Positions 1-8,074 are shown, counted from the stretch's first letter. The stretch: DNA of 38,589 nucleotides from Clostridiales bacterium (GCA_012522015.1 JAAYLD010000095.1:1-38589); one strand, 5' to 3'. The notes: generated from the sequence alone by a model not told the origin. Made by a program: numbers and translations.

Positions 1-117
1 GCTGAAGTCAATCGCCCTGTCTATTTCGCGCAATATGTGATCCTTCGGTACCAAGTCTTCTATGCTTACTATTTCATATTGCGTGTTCTTTTCTTTCCTG
101 TCTCTACTTAACTTACC
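1..117 (-). pseudogene. IS1182-like transposase, N-terminal fragment running off the left edge
   Basis: Reading the minus strand leftward from 117 gives an open frame containing KEKNTQYEIVSIEDLVPKDH, followed by LREIDRAIDFS at the window edge. This is the typical start of IS1182-type DDE transposases (DUF772 region), where the N-terminus reads roughly VxIExLVPxDHxLRxIDxxIDFS. The frame is closed by TAA at 118-120 and has no ATG, GTG or TTG before the conserved block, so the visible start is missing or damaged. The rest lies outside the window, so truncation of the whole element cannot be judged. Family call fairly good; intactness unknown. Confidence 0.5.
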
Positions 118-435
118 TTACTTATCCCTTGTATACGCTCTTTCTTCTCTATTCTATTACATCCTCCCCAAAAAACAACAAAATCCACCAATTCGGTGGA
201 CTTTGTCTTCAGTCTGAGGTCGAGCTGAAAAGCTCGACTTTTTACTTGCGGCAACGCTGCATCCATAGCTGCGCTAAAAAACCCAGTGGTTATGATAGTG
301 TTTTTGCCGTATTGTATTTTGCCGAATTTAATTATGCTGGAGTTTTTCTTTTTTTGTATGAGCATCATTTATGAGTGCTGCTTTGCCTGCGGGAGGTTGT
401 GTTTGCCAGATAAAAAATAAGAATGTTGCTCTCTG
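118..435. other. non-coding stretch with hairpins, possibly the outer end of the IS element
   Basis: No convincing gene. It holds a hairpin at 184-200 (TCCACC/GGTGGA) and a stronger one at 219-238 followed by T's. Its place just upstream of the transposase fragment suggests it may be the untranslated end of that element, but no terminal inverted repeat or target duplication could be identified with the other end missing. Confidence 0.3.
219..243 (+). terminator. rho-independent terminator-like hairpin
   Basis: GTCGAGCT, loop GAAA, AGCTCGAC, then TTTTT: a perfect 8-bp stem with a tetraloop and T-run. No gene on the plus strand lies upstream in the window, so it may belong to the mobile element or protect it from outside transcription. 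Confidence 0.5.
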
Positions 436-540
436 TTATCTGCCGGGCGGGCAGGCTTTGTTCGCATTATTGTTGTTATTATTGCCTGCTCTGTTTGAAC
501 CGCCGCCGATTACACCGCCCTTTTTCTTGTTAGGGCCGTT
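436..540 (-). other. in-frame continuation of the 41-residue gene beyond its stop codon
   Basis: After the TAA at 541-543 the same frame stays open for 34 more codons to TAA at 436-438. The encoded peptide contains NGPNKKKGGVIGGGSN and then an Asn run and NKACPPGR. The Gly/Asn/Lys-rich, protein-like composition in the same frame suggests one ancestral coding sequence split by a nonsense codon, or stop readthrough. It has no start codon or ribosome binding site of its own. Confidence 0.35.
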
Positions 541-666
541 TTAAGCGCGGTTCTTTTGCTGGGATTCCCCATAGGGAGGAAGATCGCCCTGGTCGCGTTT
601 GTTTTGAGCGTTTCTCGCTTCGCGCTGATCACGGGTATCAAATCTTTGCTTTTCGGCTTTTGCCAT
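541..666 (-). CDS. small basic hydrophilic protein, 41 aa
   Basis: Translation begins MAKAEKQRFDTRDQREARNA and ends GESQQKNRA. GAGGTG sits 6 bases before the ATG at 666. An alternative ATG at 672 would be directly abutting that site, so 666 is preferred. The protein is rich in Arg, Lys, Gln and Asp, has no membrane segment and no Cys, and looks unstructured. I do not recognise the family; size and composition would fit a small spore-type or nucleic-acid-associated protein, but that is only a guess. The frame continues after the stop (436-540), so this may be the front part of a 76-codon gene carrying a nonsense mutation. Confidence 0.5.
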   Translation of the reverse strand: MAKAEKQRFDTRDQREARNAQNKRDQGDLPPYGESQQKNRA

Positions 667-817
667 TTCCATCACCTCGCAATTATATTTCCCGCAATTT
701 ATAAGGTTTATACGAAAACATATTTATCATGTAAAAAGATATTATTTGTTAGCTATTATGTATTAAGTTCACTTTTACCCTCTGCCAATTTTATTTTAAA
801 AAAATGTCGCAGGGGGC

Positions 818-847
818 TTTACAATTTTGCATGTGTTGTGGTAAAAT
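818..847 (+). promoter_or_regulatory. promoter of pyrR-uraA
   Basis: TTTACA (818-823), 18 bases, TAAAAT (842-847). This places the transcript start near 853-855, just before the PyrR-type leader, which supports the assignment. Confidence 0.65.
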
Positions 848-852
848 ACTAA

Positions 853-1002
853 GGGATTTTTAAGCGGTACAGAGATGCCGGTAAGATTCATGTACAGTCG
901 GTCGGGCGACGTGTAAACTTAATATACTTTTGCAAAATTAACGTATGCCCAACAATACCGTATAATGTTGCGTGTAATCCTGCCGGATGGCAGGATTTTT
1001 TT
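853..1002 (+). promoter_or_regulatory. PyrR-responsive attenuator leader
   Basis: The leader holds the three expected parts. A binding hairpin GGTA-CAGAGA-TGCC (866-879) has the CAGAGA hexaloop and 4-bp upper stem typical of PyrR sites in Bacillus pyr leaders. The 3' side of that hairpin plus following bases, CCGGTAAGATT (878-888), can pair with AATCCTGCCGG (976-986) at 10 of 11 positions counting one G-U pair, forming an antiterminator. That 3' partner is also the 5' arm of the terminator at 977-1002. PyrR bound with UMP should therefore hold the hairpin, free the terminator and reduce pyrR-uraA expression. Pairings are read by eye; the mechanism is known from Bacillus. Confidence 0.75.
977..1002 (+). 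terminator. attenuator terminator before pyrR
   Basis: ATCCTGCC (977-984), loop GGAT, GGCAGGAT (989-996), then a T-run to 1002: a perfect 8-bp stem. It lies 30 bases before the pyrR start and is mutually exclusive with the antiterminator described for the leader. Confidence 0.85.
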
Positions 1003-1031
1003 GCAACTTTCATCGGCTGGAGGATGTTCGA

Positions 1032-1586
1032 ATGCAGTTTAAGGCTGAAATAATGGATGAGTCGGCCGTGGAGCGCTCACTTCTGCGTATTACCCATGAG
1101 ATAATAGAGCGTAATCACGGCACTGATGGCGTAGTCTTACTTGGCATAAAACGCCGTGGAGTTCCGCTTGCAAAGAAGATAGCAGAAAACATAAAAAAAT
1201 TTGAGGGAGTCGATGTCCCCGTCGGATATATTGATATTACCCTTTACCGCGACGATCTTTCGGAGCAAACAGAGATGCCAAGTGCATCTGACACAAATAT
1301 TCCCTGCGAGATAACAGGGAAACGTGTTGTTATCGTCGACGATGTGATTTACACCGGACGTACGGTGCGCGCTGCCATCGAAGGAGTCTTTGAGATAGGG
1401 CGTCCGGCATATATACAACTGGCTGTGCTTGTCGACCGCGGTCATAGAGAACTTCCAATTCGACCTGATTTTGTCGGCAAAAACATTCCGACGTCGCGTA
1501 CAGAAGTTGTCGCTGTGTGCGTACCGGAGTTCGACGGATTCACTGGTGTGAGGCTCTATGATACGTCAGTGAAAGGAAAGAAATAA
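1032..1586 (+). CDS. pyrR: bifunctional pyr operon regulator / uracil phosphoribosyltransferase PyrR
   Basis: 184 residues beginning [20 protein letters not shown]. It aligns by eye along its length with Bacillus PyrR: HEIIERN near 22-28, [10 protein letters not shown] (38-47), DITLYRDDL, the PRPP-binding loop [15 protein letters not shown] (99-113), [16 protein letters not shown] and GKNIPTS. PyrR binds pyr mRNA leaders when UMP-loaded and also makes UMP from uracil and PRPP. The ATG at 1032 is chosen because GGAGG at 1019-1023 lies 8 bases before it; an upstream in-frame ATG at 987 falls inside the terminator and is rejected. It is followed after 59 bases by uraA, so it autoregulates itself and the uracil permease. 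No pyrimidine biosynthesis genes are in the window. Confidence 0.95.
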   Translation: MQFKAEIMDESAVERSLLRITHEIIERNHGTDGVVLLGIKRRGVPLAKKIAENIKKFEGVDVPVGYIDITLYRDDLSEQTEMPSASDTNIPCEITGKRVVIVDDVIYTGRTVRAAIEGVFEIGRPAYIQLAVLVDRGHRELPIRPDFVGKNIPTSRTEVVAVCVPEFDGFTGVRLYDTSVKGKK

Positions 1587-1608
1587 AAAGACAATGAAGG
1601 AAAAACTA

Positions 1609-1624
1609 TGTCCCAGAAGGGACA
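1609..1624 (+). other. small hairpin in the pyrR-uraA spacer
   Basis: TGTCCC, AGAA, GGGACA: a perfect 6-bp stem with a tetraloop, no T-run, 21 bases before the uraA start. It could tune mRNA stability or translation; it is not a terminator. Confidence 0.4.
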
Positions 1625-1645
1625 TTAAATAAAAGGAGAATATCA

Positions 1646-3043
1646 ATGACAAAAGAAGTGATCGGATATTTACCGGACGAGAGACCCCCAATAGGCAAAC
1701 TTCTGCTTTATGCTCTGCAGCAAGTCATTGTCATGTTTCCAGCAACAGTCACAGTAGCTCTTATCACTGGCTTCCAGGTTTCGACAACAATCTTTGCAAG
1801 CGGTCTTGCGACTATATGCTTTGCTCTCATCACGGGCAGAAAACTTCCCCTTTATTACGGTTCAAGCTTCGCATACCTATCTGCAGTATCAGGTCTTCTT
1901 GCAGCTGAAGGTTTTGAGAAGATTGACGGCATTCTTCCAGCAGAAGGAATTCAGATTGCACAGTTTGGTATCATTTTTTCCGGCTTTATATCAATAATCG
2001 CAGGTTTGCTCGTGCGCTTTGCAGGACGCAATGCCGTCGAGAAAATCCTGCCGCCCAGCATAACAGGGCCTGTTGCGATGGTTATTGGCTTAACGCTCGC
2101 GGGCAACGCAATTTCTGATGCGGCGCCTGCACAGGGACAGTCCGATATTGTCTGGGTAGTCTCACTTGTTACACTTTTATCTACAATAATTTTCTCAATT
2201 TATCTCAAGGGCTTCCTCGGCCAGCTTCCGCTGCTCCTTGGAGCCGCTGTCGGGTGCATCGTTGCAGCTGGTTTCTATTTCATTGGTGGCGAAGAATACA
2301 ACTTATTCCGTTCGCTTCCCGATGGCGTTCTTGCAGCTTCTACATGGAAGCTTGGCAGCGGCAACATCTTTGCTCTACCTGCATTTACACTTCCTAAGGT
2401 GTCATGGAAAGCTGTCGCCGCTATTATGCCGATAGCGATAGCGACAATTCCCGAATCGACAGCTCACGTATATCAGCTTGACATTTATATTAACAATATG
2501 GCTAAGAGAAAGAATTCAAATAAGAGATATGATATAGCAGGTCTGCTTGACCGCAACCTCATCGGTGACGGTATCTGCGATATGATAGCCGGTGTTATCG
2601 GTGGTCCCGCCGGAACAAACTATGGCGAAAACATCAGCACAATGGCTATTACACGCGTCTTCAGCGTACCTGTAATTATGTGTGCTGCCGTATTTGCTAT
2701 GGCTATTTCCTGCTTCACTCCCCTCATCAAGATAGTGTATGGTATTCCGCTTGCTGTTATAGGCGGTCTTGAAATATACCTTTTCGGCGCTATTGCAGCA
2801 CAAGGTATAGCAATTATGGTCGACAAGAAGTGCGATATGTTCTCGTCTAAGAACATAGCTGTTATTGCATGTATTATGGTAATCGGCCTCGGTGTGAATT
2901 ACGCATTCGGCGGAACAATCAATCTTTTCGGGCTTGATGTCCCCGCTATCGCCGGAGCCGCAGTATTTGGCATCATTTTGAACCTCTTACTCAGCATTGG
3001 CGAAAAGAAACAGCCGGAAGCAGAGGCAGAAGCGGATAAATAA
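1646..3043 (+). CDS. uraA: uracil permease, NCS2 (nucleobase:cation symporter 2) family
   Basis: 465 residues starting MTKEVIGYLPDERPPIGKLL, mostly hydrophobic, with about 12-14 membrane segments. NCS2 hallmarks are visible: the short cytoplasmic N-terminus leading into VMFPATVTVALITGF, the half-helix region PITGPVAM-like (SITGPVAMVIGLTLAG), the Glu-bearing motif IATIPESTAHVYQLD, and GPAGTNYGENISTMAITRV (the Asn-Tyr-Gly-Glu motif of uracil permeases). It imports uracil across the cytoplasmic membrane with a cation. AAAGGAGA lies 8 bases before the ATG. It is co-transcribed with pyrR and so is expected to be repressed when UMP is plentiful. Full length for the family; ends in a short acidic tail before the terminator at 3127-3160. 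Confidence 0.93.
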   Translation: MTKEVIGYLPDERPPIGKLLLYALQQVIVMFPATVTVALITGFQVSTTIFASGLATICFALITGRKLPLYYGSSFAYLSAVSGLLAAEGFEKIDGILPAEGIQIAQFGIIFSGFISIIAGLLVRFAGRNAVEKILPPSITGPVAMVIGLTLAGNAISDAAPAQGQSDIVWVVSLVTLLSTIIFSIYLKGFLGQLPLLLGAAVGCIVAAGFYFIGGEEYNLFRSLPDGVLAASTWKLGSGNIFALPAFTLPKVSWKAVAAIMPIAIATIPESTAHVYQLDIYINNMAKRKNSNKRYDIAGLLDRNLIGDGICDMIAGVIGGPAGTNYGENISTMAITRVFSVPVIMCAAVFAMAISCFTPLIKIVYGIPLAVIGGLEIYLFGAIAAQGIAIMVDKKCDMFSSKNIAVIACIMVIGLGVNYAFGGTINLFGLDVPAIAGAAVFGIILNLLLSIGEKKQPEAEAEADK

Positions 3044-3126
3044 AAAACCATAACTAAATGTCTTTTTGGCTGAACAATATTGTTATTGATATAATCGTTT
3101 CAAATGGCATAATAAATAAAAGGACA

Positions 3127-3160
3127 CAAAAACGCCGAGCTTTTTAGCTTGGCGTTTTTG
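3127..3160 (+). terminator. terminator after uraA
   Basis: CAAAAACGCCGAGCT pairs with AGCTTGGCGTTTTTG around a short T loop, with the 3' arm ending in a T-run. Symmetric enough to work in both directions, but only the plus-strand pyrR-uraA unit lies upstream. Confidence 0.85.
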
Positions 3161-3224
3161 TATTATATTGTATTATAATTACTTAAAAAACACTAAAGTT
3201 ACGTTATTTATAATATAAAAAGGC

Positions 3225-3251
3225 AATAATATTAATAATATTAATAATATT
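3225..3251. repeat. three perfect tandem copies of a 9-bp AT repeat
   Basis: AATAATATT occurs three times back to back, ending 6 bases before the -35 box at 3258. The position and pure A/T content are those of an UP element or a bent-DNA activator of the promoter; it may equally be simple-sequence slippage. Confidence 0.7.
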
Positions 3252-3257
3252 ATAGAA

Positions 3258-3286
3258 TTGACAATAAAGTTATAATTTCATATAAT
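3258..3286 (+). promoter_or_regulatory. consensus vegetative promoter of the ytvI-like gene
   Basis: TTGACA (3258-3263), 17 bases, TATAAT (3281-3286), a perfect sigma-A consensus with ideal spacing. Transcription would start near 3293, about 30 bases before the TTG start codon. Confidence 0.8.
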
Positions 3287-3322
3287 TAATTTATAATTTT
3301 TTACTGCGGCGGAGGGGTTTTC

Positions 3323-4396
3323 TTGACCACTGAAAAAAAACGCAAATTTATTATTAATTTTATTTATTTACTCATATTGATAGTAATTATTTATTTTATA
3401 TTTAAATATGCTATTAATACACTAATGCCCTTTTTCATTGCGTATATAGTAGCTTCTATGCTGCGCCCCCTCGTCGAGGTATTATGCCGGCGAATAAAGA
3501 TCAACAAAAAAATAATTTCATTTATTATTGTATTAATATTTTACGCTTTAGTTGCTGTAATTATGGTGTTATTAGCTGCGCGCGTTATATCTATAGCAAA
3601 GACGCAGGTCGAGCGGTTGCCGGCACTGTATAGAGACAACATTCAGCCGGCGCTTGTTGAGCTTTTTGATAGCCTATCAAAACTGCCCGATGATATAGAT
3701 CCAAGTATCGCTGAAGTTCTCTCAAGTATAACTGACAACCTTATCTCGTTTGCTGGGAAGCTTTTTACTAAAATTTCAGACGTCATTGTGGGAGCAATAT
3801 CCGGGTTAGCATACTCAATACCGAAGCTTGTAGTAAGCACAGTTTTCTGCATAATTGCATCATATTACATTATTATCGACCGCGGACTCATCGGTGATTT
3901 CATACGCCGGCAGCTTCCCGAAAACGTAAATAACACAATAAAAGAGGCAAGCATAGCTATACGGGACATTGTTTGGGATTATATTAGATCATATGCCCAA
4001 ATACTTGGAATAACATTTGTCGAGCTTGTCATAGCAATGCTTATACTAAGGGTTGCAAACCCCGTGTTTGTAGCTTTATTCATTGCGGTATTTGACATTC
4101 TGCCCGTCGTCGGCACCGGAACAATTTTAATTCCGTGGCTTATCATCGAATTTATCAACAAAGATTATAAAATGGCGATTGGGCTTACAATTTCATATGC
4201 TGTTATATTCGTTGTAAGAAACGTAATTGAGCCGAAAATAATCGGGGAACAAGTAGGTCTACATCCGCTTGTAACGATTATAGCCATGTTTGTTGGTACG
4301 GTGTTTTTCGGCGTCGTTGGCTTGTTCGGACTGCCAATAACGCTCGCCCTTTTGAAAGATTTGAACGAAAAGGGCGTTATAAAAATATTTAAGTAA
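3323..4396 (+). CDS. ytvI: AI-2E/YtvI family membrane protein, sporulation-associated type
   Basis: 357 residues, TTG start at 3323 with GGAGGGG at 3311-3317. About seven to eight membrane segments: two N-terminal helices, a soluble stretch of about 100 residues with coiled-coil character (residues ~90-160), then the C-terminal bundle. The C-terminal signature AVFDILPVVGTGTILIPW and NVIEPKIIGEQVGLHP is typical of the AI-2E exporter-like superfamily and closely resembles YtvI, which in Bacillus is a sporulation membrane protein whose biochemical role is not settled. Its consensus sigma-A-like promoter is unusual if the gene were only used in sporulation. It is a single-gene unit closed by a terminator and convergent with spoIIE. 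Family sure; exact YtvI orthology likely. Confidence 0.8.
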   Translation: MTTEKKRKFIINFIYLLILIVIIYFIFKYAINTLMPFFIAYIVASMLRPLVEVLCRRIKINKKIISFIIVLIFYALVAVIMVLLAARVISIAKTQVERLPALYRDNIQPALVELFDSLSKLPDDIDPSIAEVLSSITDNLISFAGKLFTKISDVIVGAISGLAYSIPKLVVSTVFCIIASYYIIIDRGLIGDFIRRQLPENVNNTIKEASIAIRDIVWDYIRSYAQILGITFVELVIAMLILRVANPVFVALFIAVFDILPVVGTGTILIPWLIIEFINKDYKMAIGLTISYAVIFVVRNVIEPKIIGEQVGLHPLVTIIAMFVGTVFFGVVGLFGLPITLALLKDLNEKGVIKIFK

Positions 4397-4411
4397 TAAA
4401 TCTAATAAATT

Positions 4412-4434
4412 ACCCGCCCAGATGGGCGGGTTTT
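4412..4434 (+). terminator. terminator between ytvI and spoIIE (convergent genes)
   Basis: ACCCGCCC, AGAT, GGGCGGGT, then TTT: perfect 8-bp GC-rich stem. It starts 16 bases after the ytvI stop. On the minus strand it follows the end of spoIIE but has only a weak T-stretch there. Confidence 0.85.
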
Positions 4435-4437
4435 ATA

Positions 4438-6930
4438 TTATGATATTGTCTCCTCTAAACTCGGCGGTGTCACCTTTACGATTAAAACGGTGGCATCGTC
4501 GCTTTTTGCGTTTTGGCGGCGTGCGCGCTCAGCTATGGAGCGTGCGGATACAGACAAGTCTGTAAAGTCGTCAGCACATATCATCGTGTAAAGCCACGGG
4601 CATTCGTTATCAGCCGGGACAACGCCGTCCGATATCATTACAATTATGTCACCAACCTTTACATCAAAAGTAGTACGCTCCGCATCAAGTGTTTTTATAA
4701 TGCCGATGGGGGCTGTTTTTGATTTTATTCGGTAAAGGTCATCGCTGCGCCTTACGAATGTCGGTGCAGCGCCGCTTTTGTAAAACTTTGCACACCCTCG
4801 GATTAGGTCGAGCTCCAAAAGATCGATTGTAGCTGGGCATTCAATGCCGCGCGCGCGAATCATGGCATTGAGCATTTTAAGGGTGACCGGCGCTGAATTG
4901 CCGTTTTTCATCATTGTTTCAATAAATAAAGCGCATGTGCCGGAAGTTAGCGCCGCTTCGCGGCCGCTTCCCATACCGTCGCTTATCAGAGCACAAAACT
5001 TGTCATTTCGGCAGTAGAAAGCAGCTGCAATGTCGCCATTTGCACGGCTGCCTACCTTTTCAAGCGTATATGCTGCGTGCGAGACACCAATTTGAGCCTT
5101 CTCCGTAAGCGTTGCGCAGACTTCTGAACCGTCAATTGTGAATTCCGGAGATGAAAAAACACCACGACAGAACCGGGAAACAATTTCTCGCATGTCATCG
5201 CCGCCTGCCGTCATGCCGCGCATGTGAAGACCATATATAAAAACGCTTCTGCGGCGTCCGCCGACAACAGCTACTCGCTCCGATACGATACCGTATGCCT
5301 TCAGCTCATCGCGCAGGGCGTGAGAGAGAGCTTCATCGAGTGTGCCTGCTTCCTCTCGGCGCGCTGTAATATCATGTACGACGTCACGCATAGCACCGTA
5401 GTCGAAAGCTATGATTTCCGTTTTATCAGTTTTAAGCCGCGCCTCGACTGACTCGGCATATGCCGCGCTTACGGCCTCAGTTAATTTTTCAAGTTCCGTA
5501 CAGCGGCGCTTGAAATAGTCGGGAATGTCGGATACTGCCGCATAGCCTCTCTCAGAAAGAGCAACAGCCATTGAGCATAGAGCTTCCTCAGCAGCTTCTG
5601 GGTCGCGGATACGGCATGCGTCTTTTATTTTGCATCGGCGGCAGTATTTTTCGCATGTGTCATAGCAAAGCTGTTTTATATCGTATATACTGGGGCTCTT
5701 AAGTCTTTCGGATAGCCGTCCGAGTGTTTCGGAGAGAACAGAAAAGGACTGTACTGTGCCTTCAAGTGCGTCTGTCGTTTCCTCGTCTCGTAGAAGCATG
5801 GCTGGATCAAGCGCTTTGCCGGGGAGACTTGAAGCTTTGCTACTGCTTTTTTTAGAGTCCGCAATCACCCCCACTTTTACAAGAGGAACTATGACAGCGG
5901 AACATATTATCATCTCAGGCATGAAATTTAGCAGCATTGTATAACCGCCGGCATAAACGCACCATGAAAACGATGTCATCATTCCTGCGGCAACTGCTAC
6001 GAATGGTGAGAGCCACCATAAAAGACCTGCTGCGATGCCGGCTGCAGCATAAACAGGGACCAAGGCAGCTTCAAGCGTCATGCCGGCAAGAAGTCCGATA
6101 AGAATGCCTTTAAGCCAGCCTCGGGTGCGCGAAACGAAAAGTGTTATCGCATATCCGGCGAGGACAGATAAATTGAGGCTCAGTATAACGACACCGCGCA
6201 GGGCAAAAACTATAGATAAAAGAACAGTGCCAATAGCAGCTTCGGCATAACGGGGCTCGACATTCTTGCCGCCGAACGCTCCGGCATATAAAAACGTCAG
6301 CACGGGGCAAGCGATGCACATAGAGAGCGCGACAGCAAGGGAAGCTAATGTATATCCTGATATAATCGAGTAATAAGAGCCGTATGCGACAGCTGGAACG
6401 CATGAAATTATAACGCGAATATTTACAGAGTTTGAAGCTCTGGGGAGAATTAGCCAACGCTTTTTTGTTTGTTTTTTAGCTATGCTATCGGCGACAGAAC
6501 CGGAGAGAATATACCCGCCGGCAAGAGCGCGAAGAGCGGCGGCAGCTGCGTATGCTGCAGCGCTGACGGCGAACCCATCCCCCTGCATGGCGGCACCGAG
6601 CACGGCGCCACATAGCGCGGCAGCGATATAATCGCCGCAGGCGCATAAAAGGGCAAAACCCATAGGACGTACACCCGGCGCTAACTCACCTTTGGCAAAA
6701 AGAAAAGAAATAAGCGCTATTATTGCCGGGCGAAGTATAATTAACACGCGGCTTTGCACATTATCTGAAATGCTTCCGTCTGTGTTATATTCTCTTATAC
6801 TATCGGCGAAACTTTTAGCGCGGCAGATGACAGCGGAAGTCGCCTCACGTATGCCTGATAAAACACCACTTCTTTTCTCAACTCTTACGGTTTTTTCGAC
6901 TTCTTGCTTTTTTACCCCGTTACTGTTCAT
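4438..6930 (-). CDS. spoIIE: stage II sporulation protein E, membrane-bound PP2C-type phosphatase
   Basis: 830 residues, close to the usual ~830. The N-terminal ~350 residues carry about ten membrane segments; a middle region (about 390-560) includes a Cys-rich stretch YDTCEKYCRRCKIKDACR; the C-terminal ~230 residues form a PP2C phosphatase with GDIAAAFYCRNDKFCALISD, GMGSGREAA and the metal-binding ending KSDDATVLIVKV. SpoIIE dephosphorylates SpoIIAA to release sigma-F in the forespore and interacts with FtsZ at the polar septum. The ATG at 6930 is preferred because AAAGGA lies 10 bases upstream; a GTG at 6939 overlaps that site almost directly. Single transcription unit, convergent with ytvI. 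No clear Spo0A box was found upstream. Confidence 0.95.
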   Translation of the reverse strand: MNSNGVKKQEVEKTVRVEKRSGVLSGIREATSAVICRAKSFADSIREYNTDGSISDNVQSRVLIILRPAIIALISFLFAKGELAPGVRPMGFALLCACGDYIAAALCGAVLGAAMQGDGFAVSAAAYAAAAALRALAGGYILSGSVADSIAKKQTKKRWLILPRASNSVNIRVIISCVPAVAYGSYYSIISGYTLASLAVALSMCIACPVLTFLYAGAFGGKNVEPRYAEAAIGTVLLSIVFALRGVVILSLNLSVLAGYAITLFVSRTRGWLKGILIGLLAGMTLEAALVPVYAAAGIAAGLLWWLSPFVAVAAGMMTSFSWCVYAGGYTMLLNFMPEMIICSAVIVPLVKVGVIADSKKSSSKASSLPGKALDPAMLLRDEETTDALEGTVQSFSVLSETLGRLSERLKSPSIYDIKQLCYDTCEKYCRRCKIKDACRIRDPEAAEEALCSMAVALSERGYAAVSDIPDYFKRRCTELEKLTEAVSAAYAESVEARLKTDKTEIIAFDYGAMRDVVHDITARREEAGTLDEALSHALRDELKAYGIVSERVAVVGGRRRSVFIYGLHMRGMTAGGDDMREIVSRFCRGVFSSPEFTIDGSEVCATLTEKAQIGVSHAAYTLEKVGSRANGDIAAAFYCRNDKFCALISDGMGSGREAALTSGTCALFIETMMKNGNSAPVTLKMLNAMIRARGIECPATIDLLELDLIRGCAKFYKSGAAPTFVRRSDDLYRIKSKTAPIGIIKTLDAERTTFDVKVGDIIVMISDGVVPADNECPWLYTMICADDFTDLSVSARSIAERARRQNAKSDDATVLIVKVTPPSLEETIS

Positions 6931-7440
6931 AAATGACACGTCCTTTCAGCAAAAAAATCCGCCAACATAAAATAAACTCAAGTATGTTTATTAAGTTGTA
7001 ATCAGATTGATTTAGGTTCGGCTCAATAATGATACATGCCTACACATGCGCGTAAGGTCGAAGACAACAAGCGAAAAACCACCCGTTTCCCGTGCGGAAA
7101 TAGCACCTGTCGGCATCTTGGGACGCTTCAAGTCGAGGTGCGCGAGTGATGAGAGTATTTTTAATTAAATAACAATTCTTTTTCGTATGTTATGGAATGA
7201 GGTGTCGGAGGAAATTTATTTTGCGACGGGAAAAGATTGTACGATGGTGCGCGACGAAGAGACCTATTTCCCGTGCTCGAACAAAAGAAGATAGCTAATA
7301 ATAAACTGATATTGAGATAGGAAAATGCGCTCTGTAAGTTTTATTGTCCTATCGGATAAAAAAATACGCAAGGTAGGTTTAACCGCGCGAAAAGAAGGCA
7401 ATACTGTAATTGCGAGAGCAATTCAGTAAAAGTAACGGAG
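6931..7440. other. 510-bp divergent intergenic region between spoIIE and mazF
   Basis: Must hold both promoters but none stands out. Visible structure: an 11-bp stem with one mismatch at 7316-7353 (GATAGGAAAAT with ATTGTCCTATC), and a hairpin at 7403-7427 (ACTGTAATTGC, GAGA, GCAATTCAGT) ending 13 bases before the mazF ATG. The decamer TTTCCCGTGC occurs at 7086-7095 and 7267-7276 in the same direction. Two unsupported 34-35-codon frames exist (7012-7116 minus and 7187-7294 plus), neither with a ribosome binding site. No antitoxin gene is visible. Confidence 0.5.
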
Positions 7441-7884
7441 ATGAAAAAATTGAACAGTATTAGAAGAGGAGATATTTACTATGCTGACCTCTCGCCCGTT
7501 ATTGGGAGTGAGCAGGGTGGCATCCGACCTGTCTTAATTGTTCAAAACGACATCGGAAACAGATACAGCCCGACAGTTATCGCAGCTGCGATAACAAGCC
7601 GTATGGGCAAAACGCGTCTTCCCACGCATATTGACATAATGGCCGAAGAAGCCGGTCTAATGAAAGATTCGGTTGTCCTAACGGAGCAGATACGAACGCT
7701 TGACAAGCGCCGTTTAAAAGAAAAAATCGGCCATCTTGGCGAATCGGTCATGGCAAGCGTAGATGAAGCCTTGAACATAAGCTTCGGGCTTGGCGGAGCT
7801 GGAATGCCCACAGGTATGGGAACGGCTAACCCAAGCGGCGCATACCGAGGCGCATACAGCAGAACGAGGGACACGTTTATATGA
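7441..7884 (+). CDS. MazF/EndoA (PemK) family mRNA interferase
   Basis: 147 residues. The core [58 protein letters not shown] and [15 protein letters not shown] matches Bacillus EndoA (NdoA) closely; this family cuts mRNA at short specific sequences as a dimer. It is longer than the usual ~116 residues: from about residue 116 there is a Gly/Ala/Met-rich tail containing [18 protein letters not shown]. The ATG at 7441 directly follows ACGGAG (zero spacing); a TTG at 7450 would have 9-base spacing and is an alternative start. The usual partner antitoxin gene (ndoAI/mazE type) is not upstream, so the gene is orphan in this window. A hairpin sits just before the start and may limit translation. 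Confidence 0.88.
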   Translation: MKKLNSIRRGDIYYADLSPVIGSEQGGIRPVLIVQNDIGNRYSPTVIAAAITSRMGKTRLPTHIDIMAEEAGLMKDSVVLTEQIRTLDKRRLKEKIGHLGESVMASVDEALNISFGLGGAGMPTGMGTANPSGAYRGAYSRTRDTFI

Positions 7885-7948
7885 GGTACGCATAGTAAAA
7901 AATAAAGTAAATAAAGCATAAGCAAAAGACAAACAACATAATAATTAC

Positions 7949-7978
7949 ATACGCGGGAAGACAAGTGCTCTCGCGTAT
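7949..7978 (+). terminator. possible terminator hairpin after mazF
   Basis: ATACGCGGGA and TCTCGCGTAT form a 10-bp stem with one G-U pair and a 10-base loop. Only TATT follows, so as a terminator it is weak. Confidence 0.35.
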
Positions 7979-8074
7979 TATTGTGCCCATAAAAGCTATT
8001 CATAAGGCGAAAAAATCTCTTTTTAAGCCGGAAGTATTACTGTTATTAAGAGTGAAAAACTTAGAATAAAGGTG

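Noticed and set aside
108..368. 86-codon minus-strand frame upstream of the transposase fragment
   Set aside because: It overlaps hairpins and the transposase N-terminus in another frame, and lacks a plausible start signal.
987..1031. Longer pyrR start at 987
   Set aside because: That ATG lies in the attenuator terminator; the ATG at 1032 has a proper ribosome binding site and matches the family N-terminus.
7187..7294. 35-codon frame before mazF as a possible antitoxin
   Set aside because: No ribosome binding site, too short, and no resemblance to MazE/NdoAI antitoxins.
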